Source: Chungangia koreensis
GTDB taxonomy: Bacteria > Bacillota > Bacilli > Bacillales_A > Planococcaceae
Assembly: GCF_042651785.1 (NCBI RefSeq)
Contig: NZ_JBHSEC010000019.1
Coordinates: 1-64,000 of the forward strand
Reading direction: 5' to 3'
Length of the DNA stretch: 64,000 nucleotides
Part shown: piece after piece, positions 32,118-41,001 of the stretch
Position numbering within the stretch: the stretch's first letter is position 1
How the letters are laid out: each line of letters starts with the position of its first letter
Position numbers and translations under genes: made by a program
Notes under the pieces: generated by a model
Databases searched by the model: none
Told to the model about the DNA's origin: nothing
The model's input: only the letters and a program-made list of their open reading frames with translations

Positions 32118-33029
32118 TTGCTTAAGAGTTTTAAAAAAGTGTTTACAACAGGTTTAGCAGCAGTTTTAACTCTTGCGATCATAGTTCCAACTGTTTCCGC
32201 TGCAGAACATCCGTTCACTGATGTCAATTCTAATTATGAAGAGGCAGTGAGTTTCCTGTATATCAATGAAATCATTAAGGGAAAGACTACAACTTCATTT
32301 GGAACTGATTCAAATCTTACCAGAGGAGATGCGGCAGTCATCTTAGCTAACGCATTAGGATTAGATGCAGAAAACGCTCCTTCTGCTGGATTTAAGGACT
32401 TAAACCCAAGGGTGAAAGGTGCAGTCAATGCATTGGCCGCTGAGGGAATTGTTGCGGGGGTAACGAAAGAGGAGTATCGTCCGGATGAATTGCTCAGCCG
32501 TGGTGCCATGGCGAAAATATTGACTCTTGGATTCTACTTAGAAGATTATGCAGTCGAAAGCCCATTCACTGATGCTGTCGGAGTATTCGCTCCTTACATC
32601 GAGTCACTGTATGGTACGGGTATTACAAACGGAAAGACTGAAACAACATTTGGTACGTATGACAACATTAAACGTGGAGAGTTCGCTAATCTACTGTACA
32701 ATACCATTTGGTTCTCCATCTATGTGCCAATCGCGGATTCAGCTACGATTGTAAATCCTACAACTTTAGAGATTAACATGAGTGAACCTGCACCAGAAGA
32801 ACTGACTGCAGAAGACCTCGCAGGAATGTTCCTAATTGATGGATACTTTGCTGATGGTTCTGTAAAAGAACTCGAATTTACAGGTAAATCACTTTCGGAA
32901 GATCGTTTAACTTTAACTGTTGAATTTACTGCTGAAAGCTCTTTAGACGGTAAAAAAGGTAAAATTGAAATTGACGGCATGAATGAACTGCTATTTGATT
33001 TTACTACACCAGTAGAACAACAACAGTAA
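32118..33029 (+). CDS. SLH-domain surface protein with a C-terminal beta-type domain
   Basis: 303 residues. Signal peptide ending TVSAAE, three SLH modules (about 30-195), each with FTDV/FKDL and a TRGD/SRGA/KRGE motif, and a C-terminal 100-residue domain (about 203-303, TIVNPTTLEINMSEPAP...) of the Ig-like type seen in S-layer proteins. The TTG at 32118, 6-8 bases after GGGGGAAAG, is the proper start, since the longer frame from 32061 would put 19 residues ahead of the signal peptide. No enzymatic domain is present, so a structural or scaffold role is likely. Confidence 0.85.
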   Translation: MLKSFKKVFTTGLAAVLTLAIIVPTVSAAEHPFTDVNSNYEEAVSFLYINEIIKGKTTTSFGTDSNLTRGDAAVILANALGLDAENAPSAGFKDLNPRVKGAVNALAAEGIVAGVTKEEYRPDELLSRGAMAKILTLGFYLEDYAVESPFTDAVGVFAPYIESLYGTGITNGKTETTFGTYDNIKRGEFANLLYNTIWFSIYVPIADSATIVNPTTLEINMSEPAPEELTAEDLAGMFLIDGYFADGSVKELEFTGKSLSEDRLTLTVEFTAESSLDGKKGKIEIDGMNELLFDFTTPVEQQQ

Positions 33030-33059
33030 TTCGGAAATCACTTTTAAATGATAAAATTC

Positions 33060-33087
33060 AGCCCTGCTCTTCGGAGTGGGGCTTTTG
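33060..33087 (+). terminator. Intrinsic terminator after the SLH surface protein
   Basis: A 10-bp stem AGCCCTGCTC/GAGTGGGGCT with two G-T pairs and a TTCG loop, followed by TTTTG. Confidence 0.85.
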
Positions 33088-33103
33088 TATTTTCCTATAA
33101 ACA

Positions 33104-33134
33104 AAATAACCACCCCGCTCCATGAGCGAAGTGG
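33104..33134 (-). terminator. Intrinsic terminator downstream of the acetyltransferase
   Basis: CCACCCCGCTC (33110-33120) pairs with GAGCGAAGTGG (33124-33134), two mismatches; the minus strand continues TTATTTTG. It is 55 bases past the acetyltransferase stop, with a second GC-rich hairpin between. Confidence 0.7.
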
Positions 33135-33189
33135 CCCCATAATGCAATAGCCGCCTCGGGCGAATAGCCCGCGAGCGGCAGTGTCCAAT

Positions 33190-33642
33190 CTATTTCCCTT
33201 CAAAAATGTAGTCCATGACACGTTCATCTTCCAAATATTCGTCTGTCAAAACGAATCCGATTGACTTGTAGAAATCGATTGCAGCGGAGTTTTCTTCGAC
33301 TACACTTAACCTAACACGACTACAGTCCTCATAGTTAGAGAGCATTTCCACAGCCGCCATCATCCCTGCCCTACCATAGCCTTTCCTCTGGAAGTCGGCA
33401 CCGATCATGAAGCGGGGGACCCAGTAGCGGTCGTAGTCTTCGTTGTCGGGTATGATTTCCGTGCTTAGGAATCCGACGAGGGTGTCGCCGTCGTAAATGC
33501 CATAGGGTGTGAGTTCGGGCGCAACGTAGGCCCAGGCAATGGAATTGATATTTGGTGCGACGAATGTGGTTTGGTCCTCCGCCACTTTGAGACGGACGCA
33601 TGCCCCGATGTTGTCTTTTGTTACGGGTTTGAGTTGGATCAT
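33190..33642 (-). CDS. GNAT-family N-acetyltransferase
   Basis: 150 residues. The acetyl-CoA loop is FQRKGYGRAGM (Q/R-x-x-G-x-G/A), and the C-terminal NSAAIDFYKSIGFVLTDE motif is typical of GNAT enzymes. The opening LKPVTKDNIGACVRLKV and DRYWVPRFMI resemble diamine/spermidine acetyltransferases of Bacillus (BltD-like), which is a tentative substrate. ATG at 33642 after GGGGGAATAC. The polysaccharide deacetylase gene lies 33 bases upstream on the same strand. Confidence 0.82.
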   Translation of the reverse strand: MIQLKPVTKDNIGACVRLKVAEDQTTFVAPNINSIAWAYVAPELTPYGIYDGDTLVGFLSTEIIPDNEDYDRYWVPRFMIGADFQRKGYGRAGMMAAVEMLSNYEDCSRVRLSVVEENSAAIDFYKSIGFVLTDEYLEDERVMDYIFEGK

Positions 33643-33675
33643 GTGTATTCCCCCTTCCCCTAAACGGTTCGCCGT

Positions 33676-34791
33676 TTATAGCTCGTTGTCCTTCAGGAAG
33701 TTCTGAACGACGTGGTGCGACGGGTCGTAGGGTTCGATGTTGAAGCCTTCCGCTTTCAGCCATGTGAGGATTTCGGGCAAGGCTTTGGCCGTCTGGGCCC
33801 GGTCGTGCAATAGTACGACGATGTGCTGATCGTTGGCTCGTGATTTCCGGACACCTTCCTTTACATTGGTGATGATTTTCCGGTACTCATCCACACTGTA
33901 TTTCCAGTCGTTCGAATCTACGTCCCAATCCCATAGTTTGTACTTGCCTGCGACGAGCTCATTTCGCATAGCGCTTGTCACGTACGGTTTGCTTCCATAC
34001 GGAGCGCGCGCGATGGTCGGGGATATGCCGGTTAGATTGTTGATTAATCCCCGAGCGGTATTCATCTCTCCGATGAACGCCTTGCTGGATGCGTAAACCT
34101 TGGAGCGGTCGTGTGTCATGCTGTGGACGCCGAGTGTGTGACCTTCCTTCGCCGTGGCTTTGACGATATTCGGATAGAGGTTGATTTGCTTGCCGACGAA
34201 GAAGAAGGTCGCTTTGACTCCATGCTTTTGGAGAGTCTCCATATTGCGCAAAGTGAAGTCATTCGGTCCATCGTCAAATGTGAGATACACGGTCGGACCG
34301 CTCACTACGGGTTTATGGTCTTCTTTCCATTTATGAATAAAATCCTTGTTGGACAAGGATGGATAGGTTTCTCGAGTCAGTCTTGCAGTCAAAATATCGG
34401 ACAAGTAATCTACCTTGAATCCAGTCGCCTCACCGAAGAAGCGCACCTGGATGTAGAATTGCCCGTCGATTTCAATAATCGGGCTATCCATCAACGGTTC
34501 TCCGTTCCAAGTCGTGATCTTGGCCTCACGGTTATATGTAAACACATGTTCATGTTTTGTAATGATAATGATCGGGTGTTCATACTTTACGGCTGCATAG
34601 ATGCCAGCAGCGAATTTTTCGAGAGGCGCCACCATCTTGCCGTCAACTAAACGGACTTCCCCTTTTTCGAATGAGAGAACCCGGTCATGCACCGCGATGT
34701 TGCGTTCCGGCTGTTCTTCAGCTTGTACTTCATTTGTAAATAAAAAGAATGATGCCATGATTAACATTGCGAATGCGATGATTTTTTTCAA
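33676..34791 (-). CDS. Secreted polysaccharide deacetylase (NodB domain) with N-terminal copper amine oxidase-like domain
   Basis: 371 residues. Signal peptide (to ...TNEVQA), a module of about 110 residues resembling the copper amine oxidase N-terminal-like domain often attached to Bacillales wall proteins (RNIAVHDRVLSFEKGEV...), then a NodB domain (about 165-365) with metal and catalytic motifs TFDDGPNDF, HSMTHD, RAPYGSK, DWDVDSNDW and LLHD. It should remove N-acetyl groups from peptidoglycan or another beta-linked aminosugar polymer. The TTG at 34791 after GGGGGAG is chosen; the ATG at 34839 would add 16 residues before the signal peptide. Confidence 0.88.
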   Translation of the reverse strand: MKKIIAFAMLIMASFFLFTNEVQAEEQPERNIAVHDRVLSFEKGEVRLVDGKMVAPLEKFAAGIYAAVKYEHPIIIITKHEHVFTYNREAKITTWNGEPLMDSPIIEIDGQFYIQVRFFGEATGFKVDYLSDILTARLTRETYPSLSNKDFIHKWKEDHKPVVSGPTVYLTFDDGPNDFTLRNMETLQKHGVKATFFFVGKQINLYPNIVKATAKEGHTLGVHSMTHDRSKVYASSKAFIGEMNTARGLINNLTGISPTIARAPYGSKPYVTSAMRNELVAGKYKLWDWDVDSNDWKYSVDEYRKIITNVKEGVRKSRANDQHIVVLLHDRAQTAKALPEILTWLKAEGFNIEPYDPSHHVVQNFLKDNEL

Positions 34792-34844
34792 TTCTCTCTC
34801 CCCCTTATTCCATGTATATAGATTAAGAGGGCAAAGCATGACAA

Positions 34845-34875
34845 AAAGCTGTCCGGAGTTTTTCCGAACAGCTTT
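34845..34875 (-). terminator. Intrinsic terminator after the choice-of-anchor I protein
   Basis: AAAGCTGTCCGGA pairs with TCCGAACAGCTTT (34845-34857 and 34863-34875, one mismatch), followed on the minus strand by TTG and T-rich sequence. Confidence 0.85.
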
Positions 34876-34879
34876 CGTT

Positions 34880-37048
34880 TTAAATCTTTGTTAATAGAAT
34901 CGCAATGACTTTGGCAGCTTGAGCCCGTGTTGAAGTTTCATGTGGGTGGAAAGTTATTTCGTTTCCGACCATCATGTTCAGTGTGTACGCTTTTTGCACA
35001 TCTTTTCTCATGCTAGTACTGATGCTCTTCATATCTTTATATTGTTTAATTTCTCCCAGTTCCACTTCATTGTTTGTTGCATATTCATAGGCACGGATGA
35101 TCATTGCCGCCATATGTTCACGGGTCAGCTCTTCATTCGGAGAAAATGTCTCATGTCCAGTCCCGTTCACGATACCGGCTTCAAATGCAGCTTGTACCGC
35201 TCCAGCCGCTTCTTCTGGAACATCCGTGAATTCACGTTTCTCAGATGCAGGTTCCAACCCGAGAGCATTGGCAATCATCACTGCAAATTCAACACGAGTT
35301 ACGGTTTCCTGCGGTGCAAATGAAGTCTCCGATTTGCCATTCACAATGCCTTGTTGGTACAGGTCAGCGACGTATTCATGCGCCCAATGTTTCACAGGTA
35401 CGTCCTTGAATTGGTGCAGGCCTTTCATTGGCTTCCCGCCGAATTCATAGATCGCCACAGTTCCGGTCACTTCGTGTGTCGCTGCCAATAAAGCAAAGCC
35501 TGTCGGGCTGTCTTCAGCCGAGATGAATTGCAGACCTTCCGGTGATACATCCCCTTTAATATCTTCACTGAAGTCACGGCTTGTGATGAATGTGACAAAT
35601 GTTGGTTTCAATGGATTTGTTAAGTCATACACCATGATTCCACTTGTCCGCTCCAGCGCGATGAAGGCATATTCTTTTCCGTTTACTTTACCCGTCACAA
35701 CCGTTTCAGGCTCCGGACCTTTTGCGTTGCTTCGCTTGTCGTACGCAATTTCTTCATTATCTGTATTAAAGTATTCAGGAAGAGCTTCTGCTGTAATTTC
35801 CTCGAATTCGCTGCCACTATCGAAAACTAACTGCATAGTGTCAGCATCGAAAATTGAGAAACTGCGTCCGCCATAAGAATAAAGCGCTTCGTAAATCCCT
35901 TCTTCATTAGCCCCTTGTTCAGTCGTGAGCTTCACTTTTTCCAAGTCTTCGAGTAAGCCGTCAGCAACCATTTTGTCAAGTTGCTCTTGTGTAAATCCAG
36001 CATAATGCTTACCCTTGAGCTTAATCTTATCAGCGATGTCACCGATTTCGGTTTCCTCGGAGTATGCCTCGTAATCACGCGCATCCCCTTCATTCGGAGT
36101 CAGAATGTAAGTTTTACCACCAGCTGTAAATGAAGTGATCGCATCGGGCATGTAGAAACCTAAGAGTGGCATGCGCTCAAGCTTCGTTTGATCATCGCGT
36201 TTGGCATCTAATTCATTTCCTTCGATTGAATGGTCCTTCACGCCAAGTCCCTTAACGGAAAGGATTTTGCCATTCACTAAATCGACTGTCGCAATCGCGT
36301 TATTTTCTTGCATGGATACATAGGCGGTTTTGCTGTCTTCTGAAACTGTTATGTACTCCGGTTCCAACTGTTGAAGTACGCTTCCCTTTGAATTAACGCG
36401 AACTTTGTCGTCTAAAGGAACATCTTTGAATGTAAGTGTATTTGCTTTGAATTCTTCGCCCGTCACATCAATGATGGAAATCGAACCTTCGGGATCAACG
36501 GAGTAGTCATCACTTGGTTCCCCTTCATTCGCAACAATCGCTTTCGTCCCATCAGGAGTGAATGTCACCATATCCGGTAATGAACCGACTTGCACTTTTG
36601 TTACGTATTTTCCGTCTTTATTCAAAAAAGCGATATAGCCTGGATCTGTCTTCGGATCGCTTACGACCGTAACTGCAATCAAGTCCTTTGTCGGATGGGA
36701 GGCGATGCTTGTAATATCATCCACGTTTTCAATGCCGAACTCAGAAAGGAAAACCCGTTTTTCCGACCTCACTTTTTTGAATTGACCGGATTTCAATTTC
36801 TCGAATGAAAGAATATCGAAGCCTGAAACTGCCCCGTTTGTAACGAAAGCGCGTTGAAGCTCTACATCGTACGCCATAATTTCAGTTCCGCCGATTCCGA
36901 CCTTGCTATCATATTGGCCGATTTGTGTTACTTGGAAATCCTCGCCGAAGTGCTGTGTAAATGATGGTTTTGCCGCTAATGTGTTGATCGGTGCTGTGAG
37001 CAGTATGCCTGCCGCAGTTGCTGATATAAATTTCTTTCTTAAACTCAT
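34880..37048 (-). CDS. Choice-of-anchor I family surface protein with three C-terminal SLH domains
   Basis: 722 residues. Signal peptide ends around NTLAA; residues about 40-540 form a beta-propeller-like choice-of-anchor I domain (GGTEIMAYDVELQRAFVTNG, GSLPDMVTFTPDGTKAIVANEGEPSD, SPEGLQFI), a family named for carrying different anchors, and SLH modules (about 545-722) form the anchor here. Some relatives are annotated as alkaline phosphatase-like, but no phosphatase active site is visible. ATG at 37048, eight bases after GGGAGG. It is upstream of, and parallel to, the deacetylase-acetyltransferase pair. Confidence 0.88.
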   Translation of the reverse strand: MSLRKKFISATAAGILLTAPINTLAAKPSFTQHFGEDFQVTQIGQYDSKVGIGGTEIMAYDVELQRAFVTNGAVSGFDILSFEKLKSGQFKKVRSEKRVFLSEFGIENVDDITSIASHPTKDLIAVTVVSDPKTDPGYIAFLNKDGKYVTKVQVGSLPDMVTFTPDGTKAIVANEGEPSDDYSVDPEGSISIIDVTGEEFKANTLTFKDVPLDDKVRVNSKGSVLQQLEPEYITVSEDSKTAYVSMQENNAIATVDLVNGKILSVKGLGVKDHSIEGNELDAKRDDQTKLERMPLLGFYMPDAITSFTAGGKTYILTPNEGDARDYEAYSEETEIGDIADKIKLKGKHYAGFTQEQLDKMVADGLLEDLEKVKLTTEQGANEEGIYEALYSYGGRSFSIFDADTMQLVFDSGSEFEEITAEALPEYFNTDNEEIAYDKRSNAKGPEPETVVTGKVNGKEYAFIALERTSGIMVYDLTNPLKPTFVTFITSRDFSEDIKGDVSPEGLQFISAEDSPTGFALLAATHEVTGTVAIYEFGGKPMKGLHQFKDVPVKHWAHEYVADLYQQGIVNGKSETSFAPQETVTRVEFAVMIANALGLEPASEKREFTDVPEEAAGAVQAAFEAGIVNGTGHETFSPNEELTREHMAAMIIRAYEYATNNEVELGEIKQYKDMKSISTSMRKDVQKAYTLNMMVGNEITFHPHETSTRAQAAKVIAILLTKI

Positions 37049-37171
37049 TTATGTAACCTCCCAATATCTCTTTCTATCTTTCATTCTACGAATCGAATGT
37101 AAAGTGGGGGTTAACTCTATATGAATTTTTTGTATACTTGAGGGGACAGGAATAAATTGGAGGATTACGAA

Positions 37172-37792
37172 GTGAACATTTTATTTTTAATCGGACCAAC
37201 GATTATGATATATATTGGGTTAATCGCATTGGAGAATGTGGTGGTTACGTTTGCCCTTTTCTATGGATGGCTGCTTTTGTTGCCGATTATATTTAAGACG
37301 AAGGTGAATTTGAAGATAGACTCGAGGTCTTTATTAGCGGGAATCGTTACTGGCTTATTATCACTCGGAGCAATTTTTGGAGCTGTCGCTTTGTTGCAGG
37401 ACTCGGTATTTGATTTGAATGAAGTGCGGGAACTCTTGGCGACTTGGGATTTTACTGGGGTGAAGGTGATTGGACTTGTATTTGTATTGATTTTTATTAA
37501 TCCCTTTTTAGAGGAATTGTACTGGCGAGAGTTCATGTATGGACGGTTGGCGGAACGCGGTTTCGGAAAGGCAATCGGAATTACGTCATTCTTTTACGCG
37601 TTGTATCATCTGTTCACTGTCTACCTGATTTTCAGCTTTCCGTTTAATCTGATTGCAGTCCTACCGGTATTTTTATCGGGATTGATGTGGGGGTACATGC
37701 GGTTCAATTTGAAATCAATTGCCGCTCCGGTGATTAGTCACATGTTAGCGGATTTAGGGATTATGATGGTGTATTTCAGTTTTATTGCTTAA
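37172..37792 (+). CDS. CPBP-family intramembrane metalloprotease (CAAX/Abi type)
   Basis: 206 residues with six or so membrane segments. The family motifs are FLEELYWREFMYG (EExxxR), the H-containing FYALYHLF and the final PVISHMLADLG. CPBP proteins are intramembrane proteases of the Rce1 type; in Gram-positive bacteria some act in bacteriocin self-immunity. The GTG at 37172, eight bases after GGAGG, is the start; a TTG at 37157 overlaps the ribosome binding site. Confidence 0.85.
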   Translation: MNILFLIGPTIMIYIGLIALENVVVTFALFYGWLLLLPIIFKTKVNLKIDSRSLLAGIVTGLLSLGAIFGAVALLQDSVFDLNEVRELLATWDFTGVKVIGLVFVLIFINPFLEELYWREFMYGRLAERGFGKAIGITSFFYALYHLFTVYLIFSFPFNLIAVLPVFLSGLMWGYMRFNLKSIAAPVISHMLADLGIMMVYFSFIA

Positions 37793-37861
37793 TACTATAG
37801 AAACACGATGCGCCTTTCCTTATAATGGGTTTATTACACCAGGAGGATTTTTTAACCAACT

Positions 37862-38200
37862 ATGGAAAATAACAAATGGAAGAAGATTTCTGCTGTCTTA
37901 GCCGTAGCACTTATTTTATCGATTAGTTACTCGCCTTGGAAACAGCATCAGATTGAAAAGGAATTGTTGAATGAATTTGTTCTTAATGTAAGTACTTACG
38001 CGCAATACGCATTACCGGCTATCGAAAAACCTCAATTCAAAATACAGGACTTACATGATATCGGCTTAACAAACGTTACTCCGGAAAATTTAAATGCAGT
38101 TTTAGCTGAATTAGTATCAAAATACGAGGCACAAGTAGAGATTAAACCTTTCTCTCAAGAACGAATTGTTCAAATTGTAAATGACTATTTCAAGCAATGA
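37862..38200 (+). CDS. Small exported protein of unknown function
   Basis: 112 residues with one N-terminal hydrophobic segment (about 8-24) that may be an uncleaved anchor, then a charged, mainly helical region (LHDIGLTNVTPENLNAVLAELV). I do not recognise it. AGGAGG lies 15 bases ahead of the ATG, longer than usual. TATAAT at 37821-37826 may be its -10 box. It is followed by a strong terminator and abuts the decayed end of the RHS cassette array on the opposite strand. Confidence 0.65.
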   Translation: MENNKWKKISAVLAVALILSISYSPWKQHQIEKELLNEFVLNVSTYAQYALPAIEKPQFKIQDLHDIGLTNVTPENLNAVLAELVSKYEAQVEIKPFSQERIVQIVNDYFKQ

Positions 38201-38205
38201 TCCTG

Positions 38206-38236
38206 AAACCATCGTTTAGAAGCGGTGGTTTTTCTT
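38206..38236 (+). terminator. Intrinsic terminator after the small exported protein
   Basis: A 9-bp stem AAACCATCG/CGGTGGTTT with one T-G pair, followed by TTTCTTTTT. Confidence 0.85.
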
Positions 38237-38264
38237 TTTGGTATAAGACTAATGAGGAATACTA

Positions 38265-38485
38265 CCTACGGCATTTTTCCTTTCCTGTCTTTGGAAAAAC
38301 CCTTAGTCTGCTGCCAAGGAATAGGCCAATGCCTGTATCAATTAATGCATTCTTGTTGCCATAGCTTGACCCGCCAGTTAAGAGCTTCTGGGCATTCGAT
38401 CCTGTGTCATAACCTTTCATCTCGGTCAGGTTGATATAGCTCGGCAATGCTCCGAAGTTTTCCTTAATGTATTGCTGATTGTCCC
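38265..38485 (-). pseudogene. Remnant of a fifth RHS C-terminal cassette (pre-toxin fragment)
   Basis: About 70 codons homologous to the pre-toxin region of the other cassettes (DNQQYIKENFGALPSYINLTEMKG onward, in pieces) without RHS core, toxin or immunity gene. Compared with its relatives a single base is missing in the codons for LGSKTKG, giving LGSRLRV and a shifted frame; homology stops near 38265. Its 5' side also ends abruptly near 38485. It is the most degraded member of the array. Confidence 0.8.
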
Positions 38486-38520
38486 ACGGAAGCCAATAAA
38501 GTGTAGAGAAGTTTCCCTTT

Positions 38521-38564
38521 ATAAAAACCTTGAAAGGCATTTAGGAGCCAATCAAGGTTTTTAT
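38521..38564 (-). terminator. Terminator of the fourth cassette
   Basis: ATAAAAACCTTGA pairs with TCAAGGTTTTTAT. The AAAAACCTTGA arm recurs in the terminators of cassettes 1 and 2. Confidence 0.8.
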
Positions 38565-38572
38565 AAATATGC

Positions 38573-39036
38573 TTATTTAGTGTCAAACTCGGAGAAATCA
38601 AATTCAATACTGTCATCTTCATATTCATAATCACTATTTCCAATTACCTTACTTGAAATTTCTTCCTGAATAGATCTTATAATTTCTTCACTTATGCCAT
38701 AGTTTCTAAATAACAATACCAAGGCATCAAAGTAAAATTGTAGATAGGGAACTACTTGATTAGCTGAGTTTATGATTTCCCTACATGGCAACCAAAATCC
38801 CCAGTTAATTATCTTTTCCTTACGATTAAAATCTGGTCCTTTCACTTCCAGTTCATGGGTACTACTGCTTGTTGAAACCACCAGATTAATAACTTAAACC
38901 CTTCCTCTCTTGAGGTAAATCTCAATTCAGATTTAATTTTTTCATTAAGAGCTTTTCTGATTTCCAAGTCTATTTTATGGCTAATCGAAAAGTTACAGTT
39001 TACTTCAGAATACAAGCTACTTGTTAATATCTCCAT
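38573..39036 (-). pseudogene. Frameshifted immunity gene of cassette 4
   Basis: An ATG-started frame (39036-38842, MEILTSSLYSEVNCNF...) and a second frame (38881-38573, ...SSSTHELEVKGPDFNRKEKIINWGFWLP) overlap and together make one roughly 150-residue acidic protein. A one-base indel near 38880 (around the sequence CTGGTGG) splits it. Position directly after a toxin cassette and small acidic character mark it as a former immunity gene. The family is not recognised. Confidence 0.7.
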
Positions 39037-39055
39037 AAAAGGGGCTGTCCTCCTA

Positions 39056-40045
39056 CTACTTCACACCTGGATGATTTTGGTTACCAGGTGGATCTTGTTT
39101 GTTCTTGTCATAATATCCTTGAATAGCTTTTGTTTCTACCTTTTTAATGTTTGCTGTACTTATATTTTCATTTTCATATATCACTTTTCCGCTAACTTGT
39201 GAATTGGGGTTTTGCCTTTGCAATTTATTTATTTGAGTTTGAAGTCTCTTAGGGTTTCCAGTGCTTGAAATTTGTGTCATATCTGCCTTTCCGTATTTAT
39301 GCAGATCCCCATCAATCTATATCTCATACACGCCTTGGTGACATACATAATCATTAGAGTTCTTATGAAATTTTTACAGAACCCTTATTCCCAGAACCGC
39401 CAATCCTTATATATCCACTTTCATCTTTAAGAATTGTTTTGGTCTGCTCTTTCAGTCCTTTGAGGAAGTCGGACGTTTTACTCTTTAATTTACTAAAGAA
39501 ACCAGGTGACTTTTTAGCGATGGTTCCAATAAACTTCGTAGCCTTCGATATACCTTTAATGACACCCTTCGTTGCGTACTTACCTGCAATTTTAGCACCC
39601 GGAATCGGAATCAGGGAAGCTACGATTCCACCGACTTCAGCCCAACGATCAACAGTTGACAGTTTCTTACCTGTCACGAGGTTGACTCCTGTCAGTGCCT
39701 GATGGATGCCTTTTACTGTCGATACCCCTGGTATCAAGTCCAAAGCTACCGATCCGCCCGACCTTAGGTTATCAGCTGATAGTATTTTTCCTTTGCTGAC
39801 TTTGGACAGACCTTTAGTTTTGCTTCCAAGGAATAGTCCAATTCCCGTGTCAATTAAGGCATTCTTGATGCCGTAACTGGAGCCACCTGTTAGGAGCTTC
39901 TGGGCATTCGATCCTGTGTCATAACCTTTCATCTCGGTCAGGTTGATATAGCTTGGCAATGATCCGAAGTTTTCTTTAATGTATTGCTGGTTATCCTCTG
40001 ATGCTAAAGCTGATGAAACTTGGATTTGCCAATTCCAGATGGGAA
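39056..40045 (-). pseudogene. Cassette 4: orphan RHS pre-toxin (PT-TG) plus decayed toxin domain
   Basis: Open from the WNWQ...ASEDNQQYIKENFG region (about 40045) through the PT-TG pre-toxin domain (SGGSVALDLIPGVSTVKG, ALTGVNLVTGKKLSTVDRW) to a stop at 39363. Past a frameshift the toxin end continues in another frame (NDYVCHQGVYEI, then a TAG, IDGDLHKYGKADMTQISSTGNP, ending NQNHPGVK at 39059). So at least one frameshift and one nonsense codon have inactivated it. There is no signal peptide or RHS core. The toxin fold is not recognised, though the HKYGKADMT...RLQTQINKLQ pattern is one I associate with RHS toxin tips of Firmicutes. Confidence 0.75.
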
Positions 40046-40190
40046 ATATGTGCGACGATTCTAAACACTTCTTTTGGCTTGTGTTAACACCGCTACTATC
40101 AATAAAATGTCCATCATATCTATCCGGATCATAAATAATCTAAGACTCTTTAACCGCGATTGAAAAAGTGGCGGTGAATCATTTAGTATA

Positions 40191-40250
40191 AAAAACACCC
40201 ACCTATCAATCAAATTAGTAAAGTCTAATTTAATACGAGGGGGTGTTTTT
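40191..40250 (-). terminator. Long-loop terminator after immunity gene 3
   Basis: AAAAACACCC (40191-40200) pairs with GGGTGTTTTT (40241-40250), with a nested hairpin AAATTAG/CTAATTT in the 40-base loop; on the minus strand the stem runs into a T-rich tract. Confidence 0.6.
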
Positions 40251-40298
40251 CTTTATGTCACTTTTAGAAGTCGATCAAGTTCATTAATTTCTGAAGAA

Positions 40299-40976
40299 CT
40301 ATACTTCCAAAATGACACCGATTTCTTCAAATGAAACTTTACTTTCAGTTAAATCTTCTTGATTTTCGCTCTCAATCATATCAATTTCTGTATCTGTTAG
40401 TCTAATTATCTCTTTTGGATTACTAATCTTTCTTTTAAATATAGAATTCATGAGAGTGACTTGTTTTTCATTCATATCGTAATACTCTACCCACGCATCG
40501 ATGGAATCACTTAAATCCATCACATGCCTCTCCAAAATAAAGCCACCATTTTCAATTAATAAATCATGTTTATCACAAGCAAATAATTGATTTTTTATTC
40601 CCCAAAAGGCAGTAGTAATAACGGGAGAGATGTGCCCATTTACATTGTCTAACAAATATTGTAAGGCTTCAGTTTCTGCTAACTCAATAATTTGAGGGGG
40701 AGCACCTTTAAAATACACATTTGAACTAATTTCGCCAGAGGACATTCTGTAACTGTTCTCATTCCGAAATGCCGCAACACAATATTCGGAATGAAAAGAA
40801 ATGGTACCTCTTGTTCCAGCACTGTCTTGGACACTATAATTCATCCCGTCCCACGAATGTTCATTTGCAATTTCCGGGAAATGTGAAACCATAATCGCAT
40901 GAGCAATAGATGCTAAAATGCTACCTCTCCAAATTTGCTCCCTTGTCCAAGGAACATCATTAAATTCGACTGCCAT
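40299..40976 (-). CDS. Probable immunity protein of cassette 3
   Basis: 225 residues, acidic, soluble, no signal peptide. ATG at 40976 with GGAG upstream, 25 bases after the HNH-toxin cassette, the expected place for the cognate immunity gene. I do not recognise the family (landmarks: WTREQIWRGSILASIAHAIM near the N-terminus, ISFHSEYCVAAFRNE, LTDTEIDMIES near the C-terminus). The frame is intact even though its toxin has no obvious start, which fits selection for protection against kin carrying the active tip. Confidence 0.7.
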   Translation of the reverse strand: MAVEFNDVPWTREQIWRGSILASIAHAIMVSHFPEIANEHSWDGMNYSVQDSAGTRGTISFHSEYCVAAFRNENSYRMSSGEISSNVYFKGAPPQIIELAETEALQYLLDNVNGHISPVITTAFWGIKNQLFACDKHDLLIENGGFILERHVMDLSDSIDAWVEYYDMNEKQVTLMNSIFKRKISNPKEIIRLTDTEIDMIESENQEDLTESKVSFEEIGVILEV

Positions 40977-41001
40977 AGCTTTACTCCTTATATACTTATT
41001 T

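Noticed and set aside
37172..38200. Bacteriocin plus CPBP immunity pair
   Set aside because: The 112-residue neighbour is anchored and lacks a leader with double glycine or other bacteriocin features; the distance of about 70 bases and separate signals give no support.
38225..38434. Plus-strand small gene opposite the fifth RHS remnant
   Set aside because: It overlaps the terminator of the preceding gene and the antisense of a clear RHS remnant, with no ribosome binding site.
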